From positions 5,123,501 through 5,187,500 of the forward strand of contig NZ_CP095061.1 in NCBI RefSeq assembly GCF_022921055.1: a stretch of 64,000 nucleotides of DNA. The letters are read 5' to 3'. The notes below the pieces were generated by a model. It worked only from the letters and a program-made list of their open reading frames with translations, was not told the DNA's origin and did not search any database. The translations under genes and the position numbers were made by a program. The stretch is from Hymenobacter volaticus. GTDB taxonomy: Bacteria; Bacteroidota; Bacteroidia; Cytophagales; Hymenobacteraceae. This document shows positions 10,401 through 19,499 of the stretch, piece after piece (the stretch's first letter is position 1; each line of letters begins with the position of its first letter).

Positions 10401-10553
10401 CAACAGGAAGTTGAAAAGAAACGGCTGGAGCTCGAGTCGAAAGCAAAGCAGGGCCTGAATAACCTAATTTTTGGTAGACCCAAGTCGAAGCCCGCTCCTC
10501 AAGATGCGCCAAAACCAACTGAAACACCCGATAGTACAAAATCAAGTCAATAG
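7487..10553 (+). CDS. AsmA-like large membrane-anchored protein (two frameshifts here)
   Basis: The N-terminus has one membrane helix (residues 5-24) followed by the AsmA start pattern (FKDKIKQALDKQLAERVDAKVQYD, then SLSLFSSFPDLALGIDELRV). The remainder is long, beta-rich and repetitive, typical of AsmA-like proteins that are thought to span the periplasm and take part in lipid transport or outer membrane assembly. The C-terminal 80 residues are a charged helix rich in Gln, Lys and Glu. Three frames must be joined: one G is missing at 9310-9312 (restores NYMGYLFVPGQPLRGNL) and one at 9622-9625 (restores NTLGGTFGTNGSYSSKN). The corrected length is about 1022 residues. Both breaks look like sequencing errors. 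Confidence 0.85.
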
Positions 10554-10600
10554 AACTTTTTTTTGAGGATTTGAGCGTGTTCGGCACGCTTGTTGCGAGT

Positions 10601-10648
10601 AACGGAGTAGTTCGACTGCAAAGCGCATCGAACTGCTCCGTTCTCTTT
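10601..10648 (+). terminator. Intrinsic terminator after the AsmA gene
   Basis: Stem 10602-10615 pairs with 10628-10641 with one mismatch over 14 bases, followed by TCTCTTTT. It lies 48 bases after the AsmA stop and before the DUF4382 gene. Confidence 0.8.
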
Positions 10649-10676
10649 TGTTACTTACTCTATCTGGTATCAGTGT

Positions 10677-11519
10677 ATGAGGTTTGGTACTCTCCTTCCA
10701 TTAGCATTATTGACAACAGCGGTAGCCTTCACTAGCTGCAGCAAAGACGAAGAATCCAGTTCTTCAAAGCTGCAAGTAAAGCTGATGGACGCTCCTGGCG
10801 ACTTCCAAAGCGTATTTCTAGCTGTGCAAAAGATAGAAGTACATCTTAAAGAAGAAACTAACCCTGATGGCTGGAAACTCCTTCCTTTTCAGGCCCAAAC
10901 TATCAATGTGCTTGAGTATGTGAACGGCCGCTCGGCACTGCTGGTAGATACCGATTTCGAGCCCGGCGACCTAAAGGAGATTCGCCTGATACTTGGTCCC
11001 GACAGCTATGTTATAGGCAAGGACGGTCAGCGTTACGATCTGAAAACGCCAAGCGGACAAAGCTCAGGCGTGAAGCTGAAACTCGAAAAAGCAGCCGTAC
11101 AGGAACGCGCAACATTCCAGTTGTTGCTTGACTTCGACGTAGCCAAGTCAATTGTGGAGCGCGGCTCTTGGCGCCCAGGCAACGACAAAAAAGAGCGGTA
11201 TTTACTGAAACCAGTTATTCGGGTAGTAGCGCAGGACTTGCGTGCTGGCCTACGTGGCACCGTCACTCCCGCGGCGGCCCGGCCCCAAGTATTGGCTATT
11301 CGTTCCTCGGTAACGGTTGCCGATACTTTCAGCACCGCAGCTGATGCAGCCGGCGCTTATCAATTAAGCGGCTTGCCTTCTGGCACGTACCGCGTCGAGT
11401 TTTTCCCAACGGTTACCGCTCCAACTGGTCAGCCTGCTTACAAGAACGTGGTGAAGTCCAACATCAGTGTTGTGAATGATCAAGTTACTGATCTAGGCTC
11501 AACCTCACTGACCCAATAA
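10677..11519 (+). CDS. DUF4382 domain lipoprotein
   Basis: The 280-residue protein starts with a lipoprotein signal peptide ending AFTSC (Cys 21). The DUF4382 core follows: LQVKLMDAPGDFQSVFLAVQKIEVH, then VLEYVNGRSALLVDTDFEPGDLKEIRLILGPDSYVI and the LLDFDVAKSIVERG segment. A small carboxypeptidase-like (beta-sandwich) domain fills the C-terminus (LRGTVTPAA to the GTYRVEFFP motif, about residues 195-275). DUF4382 proteins are extracytoplasmic and of unknown function. It is a single gene between two terminators. Confidence 0.9.
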   Translation: MRFGTLLPLALLTTAVAFTSCSKDEESSSSKLQVKLMDAPGDFQSVFLAVQKIEVHLKEETNPDGWKLLPFQAQTINVLEYVNGRSALLVDTDFEPGDLKEIRLILGPDSYVIGKDGQRYDLKTPSGQSSGVKLKLEKAAVQERATFQLLLDFDVAKSIVERGSWRPGNDKKERYLLKPVIRVVAQDLRAGLRGTVTPAAARPQVLAIRSSVTVADTFSTAADAAGAYQLSGLPSGTYRVEFFPTVTAPTGQPAYKNVVKSNISVVNDQVTDLGSTSLTQ

Positions 11520-11685
11520 GCTCCTCTTACTCACCACACTTAACTAAACAGTACCTATAATTATTGAGTTATTATTACTCCTATAAATACTTGACTACCA
11601 AATATATTATCTCATACAATCCATTACTTATATCTGCCTCTTGGTTACAGGCTTCAAGAACGGCTAATAACTTAGAGCTTGAAAG

Positions 11686-11725
11686 CGAAAAAACCTCTCC
11701 CTTACTTAAGGGAAGAGGTTTTTCG
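11686..11725. terminator. Bidirectional terminator
   Basis: A near-perfect hairpin of about 19 bases per arm begins CGAAAAA and ends TTTTTCG, so both strands get a U tract. It lies between the convergent DUF4382 and thioredoxin-family genes. Confidence 0.85.
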
Positions 11726-11744
11726 ATTTTCAGTGGTAGTACAA

Positions 11745-12365
11745 TTACTCTAAGCCCTGTATCAGTGCCAGTAGTTCTTGCTGCGTAGCCTGAGTTTTAT
11801 TCTGGGCATACCAACCGTGTATTTTCTCGGCGTATTCTTCATGAGTGGCACCTTGAGCTTTCAGATCTAGTAGCAGCGTTTGGGCTGGAGCCGGACGCGG
11901 GCCCCAATTTGCTACTTCTGTAAGCGTATCAGCGCGCAGTACAACCAGCTTTGGAATAGAGCGCGTACCATTGGTGAGATACTGGTCCATCAGGTCAAGA
12001 TTGTCGTCGCGGAGAAGGTAGCGAGTACTGAGCTTGCCAGCACTGGCTTGCGCTACAGCCTCTATCACCGGCACAATCTGCGCTGCATCGCCGCACCATC
12101 CTTCCGTGATAACTAAACCAATATACTTCTGGCGTAGGTTGGCTACTGCTTCTTGCAATTCAGATTGCACCCGCACCATTTTGTCGATGCGCTGCATGCG
12201 CTGCACATTCAGGCGCGTATACTCCGTGAGCTTGTCGGACTGTTGAGGACCAGTGGTTAGATTTTGAGCCAGTAGCGTATCGATTAGCTGGCGATAACTA
12301 CTGTAGGTATGACCCGCCTGTAAGCGCTCTGCGGTGAGAACAGGGGCAACTAGTGGATTCGGCAT
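11745..12365 (-). CDS. Thioredoxin-family protein with single active-site Cys
   Basis: The product has 206 residues and no signal peptide. The thioredoxin-like motif is EGWCGDAAQIVPVI near residue 110; it keeps the first Cys but has Ala-Ala where CxxC would place the second, so it cannot form the usual intramolecular disulfide. The cis-Pro region appears as SIPKLVVL. Proteins with WCGDAAQ are common in Bacteroidota; their substrate is not known to me. The N-terminal 90 residues are helical. Confidence 0.85.
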   Translation of the reverse strand: MPNPLVAPVLTAERLQAGHTYSSYRQLIDTLLAQNLTTGPQQSDKLTEYTRLNVQRMQRIDKMVRVQSELQEAVANLRQKYIGLVITEGWCGDAAQIVPVIEAVAQASAGKLSTRYLLRDDNLDLMDQYLTNGTRSIPKLVVLRADTLTEVANWGPRPAPAQTLLLDLKAQGATHEEYAEKIHGWYAQNKTQATQQELLALIQGLE

Positions 12366-12411
12366 GAGTAGGTTGAAGTTAGTCGAGTATAGATGCCCCT
12401 ATAACAAAGAA

Positions 12412-12452
12412 AAGCTCATTTCGGTGACCAAAATTGCCGCCAAAATGAGCTT
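12412..12452 (-). terminator. Probable terminator after dinB-like gene
   Basis: An inverted repeat of AAGCTCATTT/AAAATGAGCTT with imperfect inner pairing lies 18 bases downstream of the DinB-family stop on the minus strand and is followed by TTTTC on that strand. Confidence 0.7.
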
Positions 12453-12469
12453 CTATTTCTTCAGGCGTT

Positions 12470-12973
12470 TTACAAACTTGGTGCGTCGGCCATAGCCGCC
12501 TTGGCCGATAGTTCGCGGCAGTACGTAATAAAGTCGGTGTTGATAGGCTCTAGACCAGCGGCCCGTAGTTCCTTGGCTACTTGGGCCCGGTGGTAATTGG
12601 CGTGCACGGGTACGTGCGTGAAGATGTCGGACACTTGGCTGGTGTAGGTTTCGCCAATAGAGTTGGTGTACGAAATCAAGCGCTGCAATTCCGCTTCATC
12701 AGCGTTGGTAACGTACTGATGAAACCGTTCGGAAGTTTGCTCGTGCCAGTGGTGCAGGGTGGCTAAGTCATGCTCTTGCCACACTTTTACAGGGCTAGGA
12801 GTAGCCGTGAGGCGGCCCAACCAGATAGCTTGGGCATTGAGTACGTGGCTGAAAATACGGAGCCCTCCGGCTGGAAGCGTAGCACCACCGGCTACAAGCT
12901 TATCGAGGTGGTTAAGCAGAGTAGTATTGGCCCATACATTATAGGCACCCAGCTTTTCGTTGGTATTGATCAT
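12470..12973 (-). CDS. DinB family protein
   Basis: The 167-residue helical protein starts MINTNEKLGAYNVWANTTLLNHL. Three His residues in the expected places (SHVLNAQ near residue 43 and HVPVHANYHRAQ near residues 119-127) form the metal site of the DinB four-helix bundle. The family includes thiol S-transferases and damage-inducible proteins; the substrate of this one cannot be read. A TACTTTTC sequence just upstream of the start resembles the Bacteroidota -7 element. Confidence 0.9.
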   Translation of the reverse strand: MINTNEKLGAYNVWANTTLLNHLDKLVAGGATLPAGGLRIFSHVLNAQAIWLGRLTATPSPVKVWQEHDLATLHHWHEQTSERFHQYVTNADEAELQRLISYTNSIGETYTSQVSDIFTHVPVHANYHRAQVAKELRAAGLEPINTDFITYCRELSAKAAMADAPSL

Positions 12974-13123
12974 GAGGTTGATTTTGAATTTTGCCTGAAA
13001 AGTAAGGAGAGAAAAGCGCTTCGATAATGAAGTTGTGCGCCTATCAGTCGGAACCTTCGCGAAACTACTTCTCAGTTCGGTTGCCTAAGAAGCGCAACGA
13101 ATTGCTTTTTTCGTCTTGCTTGG

Positions 13124-13596
13124 TTAGCGCGAATCCTGCCAAACCAATCTTTCTTCGGTCCGGCGCTTGGTAAAATAGCGGCAGTTTCCGTCGCCTTTGC
13201 CGGTGATTCCGCCCTCCGGATGGCAGATTATTTTTCCTTTTTGGTCGTAGAGGTTGGAATACTGGTCGCCGCCACCTAGGGTTTCATAATATACCACCTG
13301 CCCCTCGAAACGGTAGCGCATAATGCGAGCCGGCGGGTTTTGCCGCGGCTCCGTCGATAGGTTTTGAATGCGGGTTTCTAACCAGCCGGGCCGGGCAGTA
13401 GTATCAAACTGCACCATGGTGCCATCGGGCACGGGGTGGTGGTATTTTGGGAGGTTGGGGCAGGTGTAGAGACACTGCCCGTGTTGCCCGTGGCAGGAGT
13501 GTCCGTTGGGGTAGTGACAACCACATTGCGCTGGCAGGCCACGCCAAGGAAAAACAATGCTGCCACCGGAACCGACCGAAAAAGAGAGGAACGCAT
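13124..13596 (-). CDS. DUF6970-like small lipoprotein (frameshifted here)
   Basis: The first part encodes a lipoprotein signal peptide (MRSSLFRSVPVAALFFLGVAC, Cys 21) and a Thr/Pro-rich linker. The second part, in another frame, has the conserved core PPARIMRYRFEGQVVYYETL, then SNLYDQKGKIICHPEGGITGKGDGNC, which I recall as the DUF6970 pattern. Adding one G (plus strand) to the run at 13433-13436 joins them as TTTPVPDGTMVQFD and gives 157 residues. The role is unknown; it should sit in the periplasm or on the outer membrane. The family name is from memory. Confidence 0.75.
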
Positions 13597-13814
13597 AAGG
13601 CGAAGAAAAGAGGACGCGAGGAGTAGCGGGCCCATTTAAGGTGCGAGCCCAACGGTCAGCTTACGCCCACCAAAGCGCAGGGTTCTATGACAGCGGCACA
13701 AGGTTCAGCTTAGGTTGAGAAGCGCAAGAAGAAGCACAGACATACATGCTTAATAATCTGCAATATACCTTAGCCAGTTGGGGCTACTAAGGGCTTGCTC
13801 AGACAAGCAGAAGA

Positions 13815-14177
13815 TCAGGCGACGAACAATGCCCACATCCGCGGCCCAAATATTAGTAGCCCTACAACTAGAGCGGCCACAGCTCCCACCAACACGGCGC
13901 CAGCGGCCACGTCTTTGGCTCGTCCGGCCAGTGGGTGATACTCCGGTGACACTAAATTCACGACGGCTTCCACGGCCGTGTTCATTAACTCTAGCCCCAA
14001 AACCACTCCTACTGCTAGTGCCACAAGCGCCCATTCCAGCCAACTCAATCGAAAATAAAAGCCAAGTCCAATGACTACCACCGTAGCCACGGCGTGAAAC
14101 TGCAAGTGAATTTCCGAGCGCAAGGCGGCGGCTACGCCCCGAAACGCGTAGCCAAAACTAGCTGCGCGGCGGCGCAT
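13815..14177 (-). CDS. dgkA: Diacylglycerol kinase family protein
   Basis: The 120-residue membrane protein matches the small prokaryotic diacylglycerol kinase: an amphipathic N-terminus (SFGYAFRGVAAALRSEIHLQFH), then three membrane helices, with the catalytic ELMNTAVEAVVNLVSPEYHPLAGRAKDVAAGAVL segment near residues 63-96. It phosphorylates diacylglycerol or undecaprenol at the inner membrane. A longer frame to 14258 would overlap the GNAT gene, so ATG 14177 was chosen; it gives the standard family length. The GNAT gene ends 28 bases upstream on the same strand. Confidence 0.9.
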   Translation of the reverse strand: MRRRAASFGYAFRGVAAALRSEIHLQFHAVATVVVIGLGFYFRLSWLEWALVALAVGVVLGLELMNTAVEAVVNLVSPEYHPLAGRAKDVAAGAVLVGAVAALVVGLLIFGPRMWALFVA

Positions 14178-14205
14178 GATGGCCGGAAACCGGCGGGGCG
14201 GCAAC

Positions 14206-14805
14206 TCAGGCTGATTCACGAGCGTCGAATTCGCGGAATGCACCTTGGCGCAACACATTCCACTCGGGCTTGATTACGCTGAAAATCACGGTGTCGCGGC
14301 GGCGGCCGCCTTGGGTGTAGCGGTGGCTACGCAGGATGCCTTCCTCGGTAGCCCCCATGCGCTGCATGGCGTCCCTCGATTTTTGGTTGTGCGCATCGGT
14401 TTCCAGTTCTACCCGTTCGCAACCAAGCACCTCGAACGCGTGCCGAAACAGTAGATACTTTGCGGCTCGGTTCAAGCCAGTGCGTTGAAAATCACTGCCT
14501 ATCCAGGTGTAGCCAATGGATAGACGCGCCTCTTCTTGGTCAATATTGTAGTAGCTAGTGCTGCCGGCCACCCGGTCGGTATCCTTGTCAATGATGAGAA
14601 AAGGATAGCGCCGTTGCTGTTCCCGGCCCTGCATGGCCGCGGCGATATACGCGGCTAAGCTAATCCGGTCGTCGGCGCGGGTGAGGGTGTACTGCCACAG
14701 TTCGGGCTCGAAGGCAACGGCTTGCAGATCTTCAAAATCCGTGGCTGCCAAGGGTCGCAACAGAACACGGTTGTTTTCGAGAATGATGTCCTGGGTGAAA
14801 TCCAT
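14206..14805 (-). CDS. GNAT family N-acetyltransferase
   Basis: The 199-residue protein has the RimJ/RimL-like layout: VLLRPLAATDFEDLQAVAFEPELWQYT at the N-terminus, then the acetyl-CoA region LSIGYTWIGSDFQRTGLNRAAKYLLFRHAFEVLG, and VELETDAHNQKSRDAMQRMGATEEGILRSH, typical of acetyltransferase_3. It moves an acetyl group from acetyl-CoA to an amine; the acceptor is unknown. It is followed closely by the diacylglycerol kinase gene and probably shares its transcript. Confidence 0.9.
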   Translation of the reverse strand: MDFTQDIILENNRVLLRPLAATDFEDLQAVAFEPELWQYTLTRADDRISLAAYIAAAMQGREQQRRYPFLIIDKDTDRVAGSTSYYNIDQEEARLSIGYTWIGSDFQRTGLNRAAKYLLFRHAFEVLGCERVELETDAHNQKSRDAMQRMGATEEGILRSHRYTQGGRRRDTVIFSVIKPEWNVLRQGAFREFDARESA

Positions 14806-14880
14806 AGCGTCAGCAACTGAAGTAAGGCAATACCAAATATGCCTAAAAAAGATTCAGTAGTAAGTATTTGACAAGACCCA

Positions 14881-15942
14881 CTAAAATCCGAGGCCCTGCA
14901 AGAGCAATTCGTACTGCGCCAAAGGCAGATGCCCACCACTTGCCTGCGGATGGCCATGCGCAAAATTGGCGGGTGGTTCGGCACCCGTGCGAGCAAAAGC
15001 CTCGCGCAACATATTGGGAATGTGTAAGTCGCGGCTGGCGGCCCGCCCGGATACGGCTACCACTCCATCAGGGAGATAACCGAGGTTGGCACACAGCACT
15101 ACCCGGTCGGGCAGGCGCTGAATCCATTGCTGTGCAACGAGCGGATGAATCTGGCATGGCGAGTCGATAGTGATTACTGCTACCGGTGATGCAGCAGGAC
15201 CAGCGGGCGGAAACTTAGGTGGCATCTTGCGCGCCACGGCAAGATCCGCGGCTACTTCGGCCCGGTAGCCAGCCAGTGTGGCATCCTGCGCTAGGCCGCG
15301 GGGGTTGTCGTCGTGGAGTAGGTAGCGCAGGGGCAACTCAAGGTCGAATGAGCCGGCACGACGGGCGGCATTACACATAGCTACGGCTTCCTTCAACCAC
15401 TTGGCCGTATGTTGCTTTTTGGTTTCGGCCAAAGGCAGCCACGGAGCTTGGTCGCCGAGGTCGGAGAGGATACCGATGGCGGCTACCCACCGTAGGTCGG
15501 CTATGTCGGCTTCGGCGGCCAACAACTCGTAAGCCAACCACGCTGAACACGGCACCGGGTCGAGTCCGTAGCCGGTAAGTACGGTGCTGCCAGTGGGCGG
15601 CATGCCTTCCGGGATGTGGTGGTCGACGTAAAGCACTGGCACTCCGGTTGTTTCTAGCGTGCCGTGCTCATGCACCCCTAAGTCGGTGACAATGAGCGCA
15701 TCGAGTTTGCGTGCCAGCAGCATTTCGTGGACGCTCGGGGTCAGGAAGGCATTTTCTCCCTTGCCTGACGGCAATACGTCTACTTGCCACTCGGGATTGA
15801 TGCGGTTCAACCCGCGTCCAAATAAAGCGCCGGCCGCCAGTCCGTCTGCATCGAAATGGCAATACACCACCACATGACCCGCCGCCGGAATCTGGTCTAG
15901 AAAGGCACGAAAAGGAGCTACGAACTGAGGATAGGCCGACAT
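14881..15942 (-). CDS. DHH/DHHA1 family phosphoesterase
   Basis: The 353-residue protein has the DHH motifs: HFDADGLAAGAL (about residue 30), VTDLGVHEH, VLYVDHHIPEG (the DHH triad near residue 127) and GILSDLGDQ. The C-terminal DHHA1 part ends with ANFAHGHPQASGGHL, equivalent to the RNA/nucleotide-binding GGGH. Family members include RecJ and oligoribonuclease/pAp phosphatases. At 353 residues it is much shorter than RecJ and lacks its OB domain, so the exact substrate is open. A strong hairpin ends only a few bases upstream of its start codon. Confidence 0.85.
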   Translation of the reverse strand: MSAYPQFVAPFRAFLDQIPAAGHVVVYCHFDADGLAAGALFGRGLNRINPEWQVDVLPSGKGENAFLTPSVHEMLLARKLDALIVTDLGVHEHGTLETTGVPVLYVDHHIPEGMPPTGSTVLTGYGLDPVPCSAWLAYELLAAEADIADLRWVAAIGILSDLGDQAPWLPLAETKKQHTAKWLKEAVAMCNAARRAGSFDLELPLRYLLHDDNPRGLAQDATLAGYRAEVAADLAVARKMPPKFPPAGPAASPVAVITIDSPCQIHPLVAQQWIQRLPDRVVLCANLGYLPDGVVAVSGRAASRDLHIPNMLREAFARTGAEPPANFAHGHPQASGGHLPLAQYELLLQGLGF

Positions 15943-15945
15943 GAA

Positions 15946-15979
15946 AACGAGCAGCCGGCCTAGTAGCCAGCTGCTCGTT
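15946..15979 (-). terminator. Terminator-like hairpin abutting the DHH start codon
   Basis: Arms 15946-15955 and 15970-15979 are perfectly complementary (AACGAGCAGC/GCTGCTCGTT) and pairing continues inward with one mismatch. On the minus strand the hairpin is followed by TTTTC and then the DHH ATG. It is in the right place to end fumC transcripts. Confidence 0.75.
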
Positions 15980-16046
15980 GTTCGTGAAGTATGCCGTTAA
16001 GGTTGTAGACCGGGGGTTAGAATGCCCAACAACCAGAGGAAACCAG

Positions 16047-17450
16047 CTACTTCTTAATCTCGCCTACCATGTCCTCGGGCTTGAGCCACTCGTTGAACTG
16101 CTCTTCGGTGAGGTAGCCGAGTTGCAGAGCGGTTTCTTTGAGGGTCGAGCCGTTTTTGTGAGCGGTTTGGGCAATTTCGGCGGCTTTGTAGTAGCCGATA
16201 TGCGGGTTCAGAGCCGTTACCAGCATCAGGCTGCTGTCGACGTGCTTCTTGATGTTGGCTTCGATGGGCTCGATGCCGGTGGCACACTTATCGTTGAAGC
16301 TCACGCACACGTCGCCGATCAGGCGAGCAGAGTGCAGGAAGTTGTAGATCATGACCGGCTTGAACACGTTCAGCTCGAAGTGGCCGTTCATGCCGCCGAT
16401 GTTGATGGCGACGTCGTTGCCCATCACCTGCGCGGCCACCATGGTCATGGCTTCGGCTTGGGTGGGGTTTACTTTGCCGGGCATGATGCTGGAGCCGGGC
16501 TCGTTGTCAGGGATGTGCAGCTCACCGATGCCCGCACGCGGGCCCGAAGCCAACAGGCGGGTGTCGTTGGCAATCTTCATCAGGCTGGCAGCCACCGTTT
16601 TGAGGGCACCGTGGGCTTCCACAATGGCGTCGTGGGCGGCTAATGCCTCGAACTTGTTTTCAGCCGTAATGAAGGGCAAGCCCGTTAGGTCGGCAATGTG
16701 CTTGGCTACGTTTTCGGAGTAGCCGGGAGGTGTATTGATGCCGGTACCGACGGCAGTTCCACCCAAAGCCAGTTCCGAGAGGTGCGCCAGCGTGTTTTTG
16801 ATAGCGCGTAAGCCATGGTCGAGCTGCGACACGTAACCGGAAAACTCCTGCCCTACCGTCAGCGGAGTGGCATCCATGAGGTGGGTGCGCCCGATTTTCA
16901 CGATGTGCATGAACTGCTCGCTCTTCGCTTTCAGCGTGTCGCGCAGCTTCTCGATGCCCGGAATCGTGGTTTCCACCAGAATTTTGTAGGCCGCAATGTG
17001 CATGGCCGTGGGGAAGGTGTCGTTGCTGCTCTGGCTCTTGTTTACGTCGTCGTTGGGGGCCAGCACCTTCTTCTCATCCGAAAGCTGGCCGCCTTGCAGC
17101 ACGTGGCCGCGGTAGGCCACCACCTCGTTCACATTCATGTTCGACTGCGTACCCGAACCCGTCTGCCACACCACCAACGGAAACTCCTTGTCGAGCTTGC
17201 CTTCCAGAATTTCGTCGCACACCCGGCCAATCAGCTCGGCTTTGTCGGCTGGTAAGATACCCGCGTCGCGGTTGGTGAAAGCGGCGGCTTTTTTGAGGTA
17301 GGCGAAGGCGCGAATAATTTCTTTGGGCATCCGGTTGATGTCCTGCGCAATCTGGAAGTTGTCGATGGAGCGCTGCGTTTGGGCGCCGTAGTAGGCGTCG
17401 GCGGGCACCTGTACGGTACCCATGGTGTCTTTCTCGGTGCGGAACTGCAT
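16047..17450 (-). CDS. fumC: Class II fumarate hydratase
   Basis: The 467-residue protein is full length for FumC, the iron-independent fumarase that interconverts fumarate and malate in the TCA cycle. It begins [28 protein letters not shown], has [14 protein letters not shown] near residue 100, [12 protein letters not shown] with the catalytic His, and the superfamily signature [17 protein letters not shown]. The frame is open 24 codons further upstream, but ATG 17450 matches the conserved start. A TACTTTTG -7 box lies 62 bases upstream. Confidence 0.96.
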   Translation of the reverse strand: MQFRTEKDTMGTVQVPADAYYGAQTQRSIDNFQIAQDINRMPKEIIRAFAYLKKAAAFTNRDAGILPADKAELIGRVCDEILEGKLDKEFPLVVWQTGSGTQSNMNVNEVVAYRGHVLQGGQLSDEKKVLAPNDDVNKSQSSNDTFPTAMHIAAYKILVETTIPGIEKLRDTLKAKSEQFMHIVKIGRTHLMDATPLTVGQEFSGYVSQLDHGLRAIKNTLAHLSELALGGTAVGTGINTPPGYSENVAKHIADLTGLPFITAENKFEALAAHDAIVEAHGALKTVAASLMKIANDTRLLASGPRAGIGELHIPDNEPGSSIMPGKVNPTQAEAMTMVAAQVMGNDVAINIGGMNGHFELNVFKPVMIYNFLHSARLIGDVCVSFNDKCATGIEPIEANIKKHVDSSLMLVTALNPHIGYYKAAEIAQTAHKNGSTLKETALQLGYLTEEQFNEWLKPEDMVGEIKK

Positions 17451-17511
17451 GAAGTGGGTGATTAGGTGAGGAAGTGACTGTATTGAAATGACAGGCTCTA
17501 GCTGACGGGCG

Positions 17512-17519
17512 CAAAAGTA
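17512..17519 (-). promoter_or_regulatory. Candidate -7 box (TAnnTTTG) for fumC
   Basis: The minus strand reads TACTTTTG, a full match to the Bacteroidota -7 consensus. I could not find a good TTTG -33 box at the usual distance. Confidence 0.45.
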
Positions 17520-17645
17520 CACACCGCGCCGGGCTCCGGGGCAGCTAGTTCAAAATTCTGTTATCGAGTAGCTCTTACTTTCCGGATATAGTCAAGCAGC
17601 ATGGCTCTTGCGTACAACCACCTAACCACTCTTCATTTTTGCGTT

Positions 17646-17894
17646 ATGAAAAAAACTTTTGAATCAGAATCCGACGCGCTAGCCACGCCTGCTACTACCC
17701 CAACTACTGCCCAAGCGCCAGCCACTACGCCCGAATCAGACGACAATTCCGCCGAGAAGAAGCCCGTGCCAGCCGGCAACGGCGCTCCTGACTATAGCGA
17801 CGTGGAAATCAAAACCGAATCTGACCTACCTCAGCCCGAGAAGCCCGGTGGCAGCGCCACTGAGCCCGAAAGCGGCGGCGGCTACAGCGGCTAG
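17646..17894 (+). CDS. Small disordered Thr/Pro/Glu-rich hypothetical protein
   Basis: The 82-residue product starts MKKTFESESDALATPATTP. It is rich in Thr, Pro, Ala and Glu, has no hydrophobic segment and is probably disordered. No family is recognised. ATG 17646 was chosen over an upstream in-frame ATG because it starts the low-complexity part and follows a TTTTTG promoter-like tract. It is a lone gene followed by a strong terminator. Confidence 0.6.
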   Translation: MKKTFESESDALATPATTPTTAQAPATTPESDDNSAEKKPVPAGNGAPDYSDVEIKTESDLPQPEKPGGSATEPESGGGYSG

Positions 17895-17914
17895 AATTAG
17901 CTTGTAAAGCAACG

Positions 17915-17977
17915 AAACAGGGAGGTTGAGGTTCAGTTGGCGCCAGTAATGCCACTTGAACCTCAACCTCCCTGTTT
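17915..17977. terminator. Bidirectional terminator
   Basis: Long inverted repeat (AAACAGGGAGGTTGAGGTTC with its complement at 17957-17977) around a 20-base loop, with A and T tracts at the ends. It separates the small hypothetical gene from the convergent TonB-domain gene. Confidence 0.85.
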
Positions 17978-17984
17978 TACGAAT

Positions 17985-19499
17985 TTATCTATGGTCTTCT
18001 GGCCGGAACGGAACGTTTACTTCCACGGTGCGGGCGGTCCGCCGACCCTTCTGGACTGCAGGGTACCACTTCGGACCTTCTTTGAGTAAACGAATAGCTT
18101 CGGCATCGCATTCTTCGGAAATGCCGCGTACTACTTTGATATTCTGAAGGCTACCATCCTCGGCTACTGTGAAACTGAGTTTCACGTTTCCTTCCTTGCC
18201 TTCCTTGAGCGCCTGCTCCGGGTATTCGAGTTCGTCTTTCAAGTACGCTTGAAACGCTTTGTAGCCGCCCGCAGGCAGAGCACCGATGGACATAGGCGCA
18301 GGCGGCCGCTCCCGTCGCACCACTACCGTTTCATTGAGCGATTTTGTGTCGGGGGTAAGGGCCAAAGCCACCATGCTGTCTGCTGGAGCAAGGCGTTGCT
18401 CGGATGACGTGAAGCCAACATAGCTGAAAGTCAAGGCCCCTACCGATTCGGGTACTAGTAACGAAAACGACCCGTCAGCAGCTGTGCTAGTTCCGAGGTT
18501 AGTGCCCTTGGCTATCACTGTCACGCCGGGGAGCGCTGCGCCGCTAGTACGGTCCGTAACTTGGCCACGCACCACTCGCATACCCGCCGGAGCCACCACC
18601 GTCGATTCAATCCGACCTGCTAGACTATTACTAGCCATCGGCTTAGAATCCGATGCAGCTTGGGTGCTAGCCAGTTTGGATCTGCCCGCGAGTTTAGCTT
18701 TCGGAGCTGGTGCCATTCGGGCGTAGGCTGCACTCTGCTCCTCATTGGCTGATGCTTGTTTGCTTGAAGCCAACTGCGTAGTATCCGCAGCCACAGGATT
18801 AATGGCTTTGCTTTCTTCGGCAACCCTAGCTACATCTGCCGTTCCTTCCACCGCCGCATCTGCTAGCGTGACAGCAGGTATTTCTGTTGAAGTTTGTTGT
18901 TGCTGCTGGCGTTTTGGTTTTGCATTGGTGCGTTCCTGTTTTGAAAATGCTACCGCCTCATTTTTTTCTACCAGAACCGGCGCCGAGGCAATAGCCTTAC
19001 CGGCGACCTCCGTTTCTGTTTGCGCCTCTGGCGCCGCCGGAGCAGCCTCCAATGAAGGCTTTGCTACCTCTGCTTTTTCAAGCTGCCTTTTGGGTTGGCG
19101 CATAGCTACTTGCGGCGCGGCAGCCGGACCTTCGGTGGTACGGCGCACGCCAAGCCATATGGCCGTACTTACAAGCAGCAAAACTATAGCCGCTACCATT
19201 TGCCGCCAGGGCCACATCGGCACAACGGGGGCCACATCGGGGTTCTCTTGGGCTAATCGGGCGCGCAGACGAATTTGCAGCTCACTTAGCGCTTGGTCGG
19301 TGGTGGCGAGGTCAGTTTGAGAAAGGCCTTCTAGTACGTCGGCGCAACGGGAGCAAGCCAGCGTGTGCGCTTCTACGCGGTGCTGCTCAGCCGCCGACAA
19401 CGTACCGGCCACGTACTGCCGCAGCACTGCCATAGGCAAGTGCTGCCCACCCGATGCATCGGGCGACAGGAGAGCAGGAAGGTGATCAGCGGGCCGCAT
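17985..19499 (-). CDS. Membrane anti-sigma-like protein with carboxypeptidase-like and TonB C-terminal domains
   Basis: The 504-residue protein combines several modules. Residues 20-60 form a zinc-finger anti-sigma motif with His45, Cys49 and Cys52 (HTLACSRC). One membrane helix spans about 101-118. A long linker (120-305) is rich in Ala, Glu, Lys and Gln. Residues about 310-390 are a carboxypeptidase-like regulatory domain (VVRGQVTDRTSGAALPGVTV, GTSTAADGSFSLLVP). The end (about 420-504) is a TonB C-terminal domain (FQAYLKDELEYPEQAL, VEVNVPFRPEDH). Its start overlaps the end of the sigma factor gene by 14 bases, so it is probably that factor's membrane regulator. The TonB domain suggests it contacts an outer membrane partner. 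Confidence 0.85.
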   Translation of the reverse strand: MRPADHLPALLSPDASGGQHLPMAVLRQYVAGTLSAAEQHRVEAHTLACSRCADVLEGLSQTDLATTDQALSELQIRLRARLAQENPDVAPVVPMWPWRQMVAAIVLLLVSTAIWLGVRRTTEGPAAAPQVAMRQPKRQLEKAEVAKPSLEAAPAAPEAQTETEVAGKAIASAPVLVEKNEAVAFSKQERTNAKPKRQQQQQTSTEIPAVTLADAAVEGTADVARVAEESKAINPVAADTTQLASSKQASANEEQSAAYARMAPAPKAKLAGRSKLASTQAASDSKPMASNSLAGRIESTVVAPAGMRVVRGQVTDRTSGAALPGVTVIAKGTNLGTSTAADGSFSLLVPESVGALTFSYVGFTSSEQRLAPADSMVALALTPDTKSLNETVVVRRERPPAPMSIGALPAGGYKAFQAYLKDELEYPEQALKEGKEGNVKLSFTVAEDGSLQNIKVVRGISEECDAEAIRLLKEGPKWYPAVQKGRRTARTVEVNVPFRPEDHR

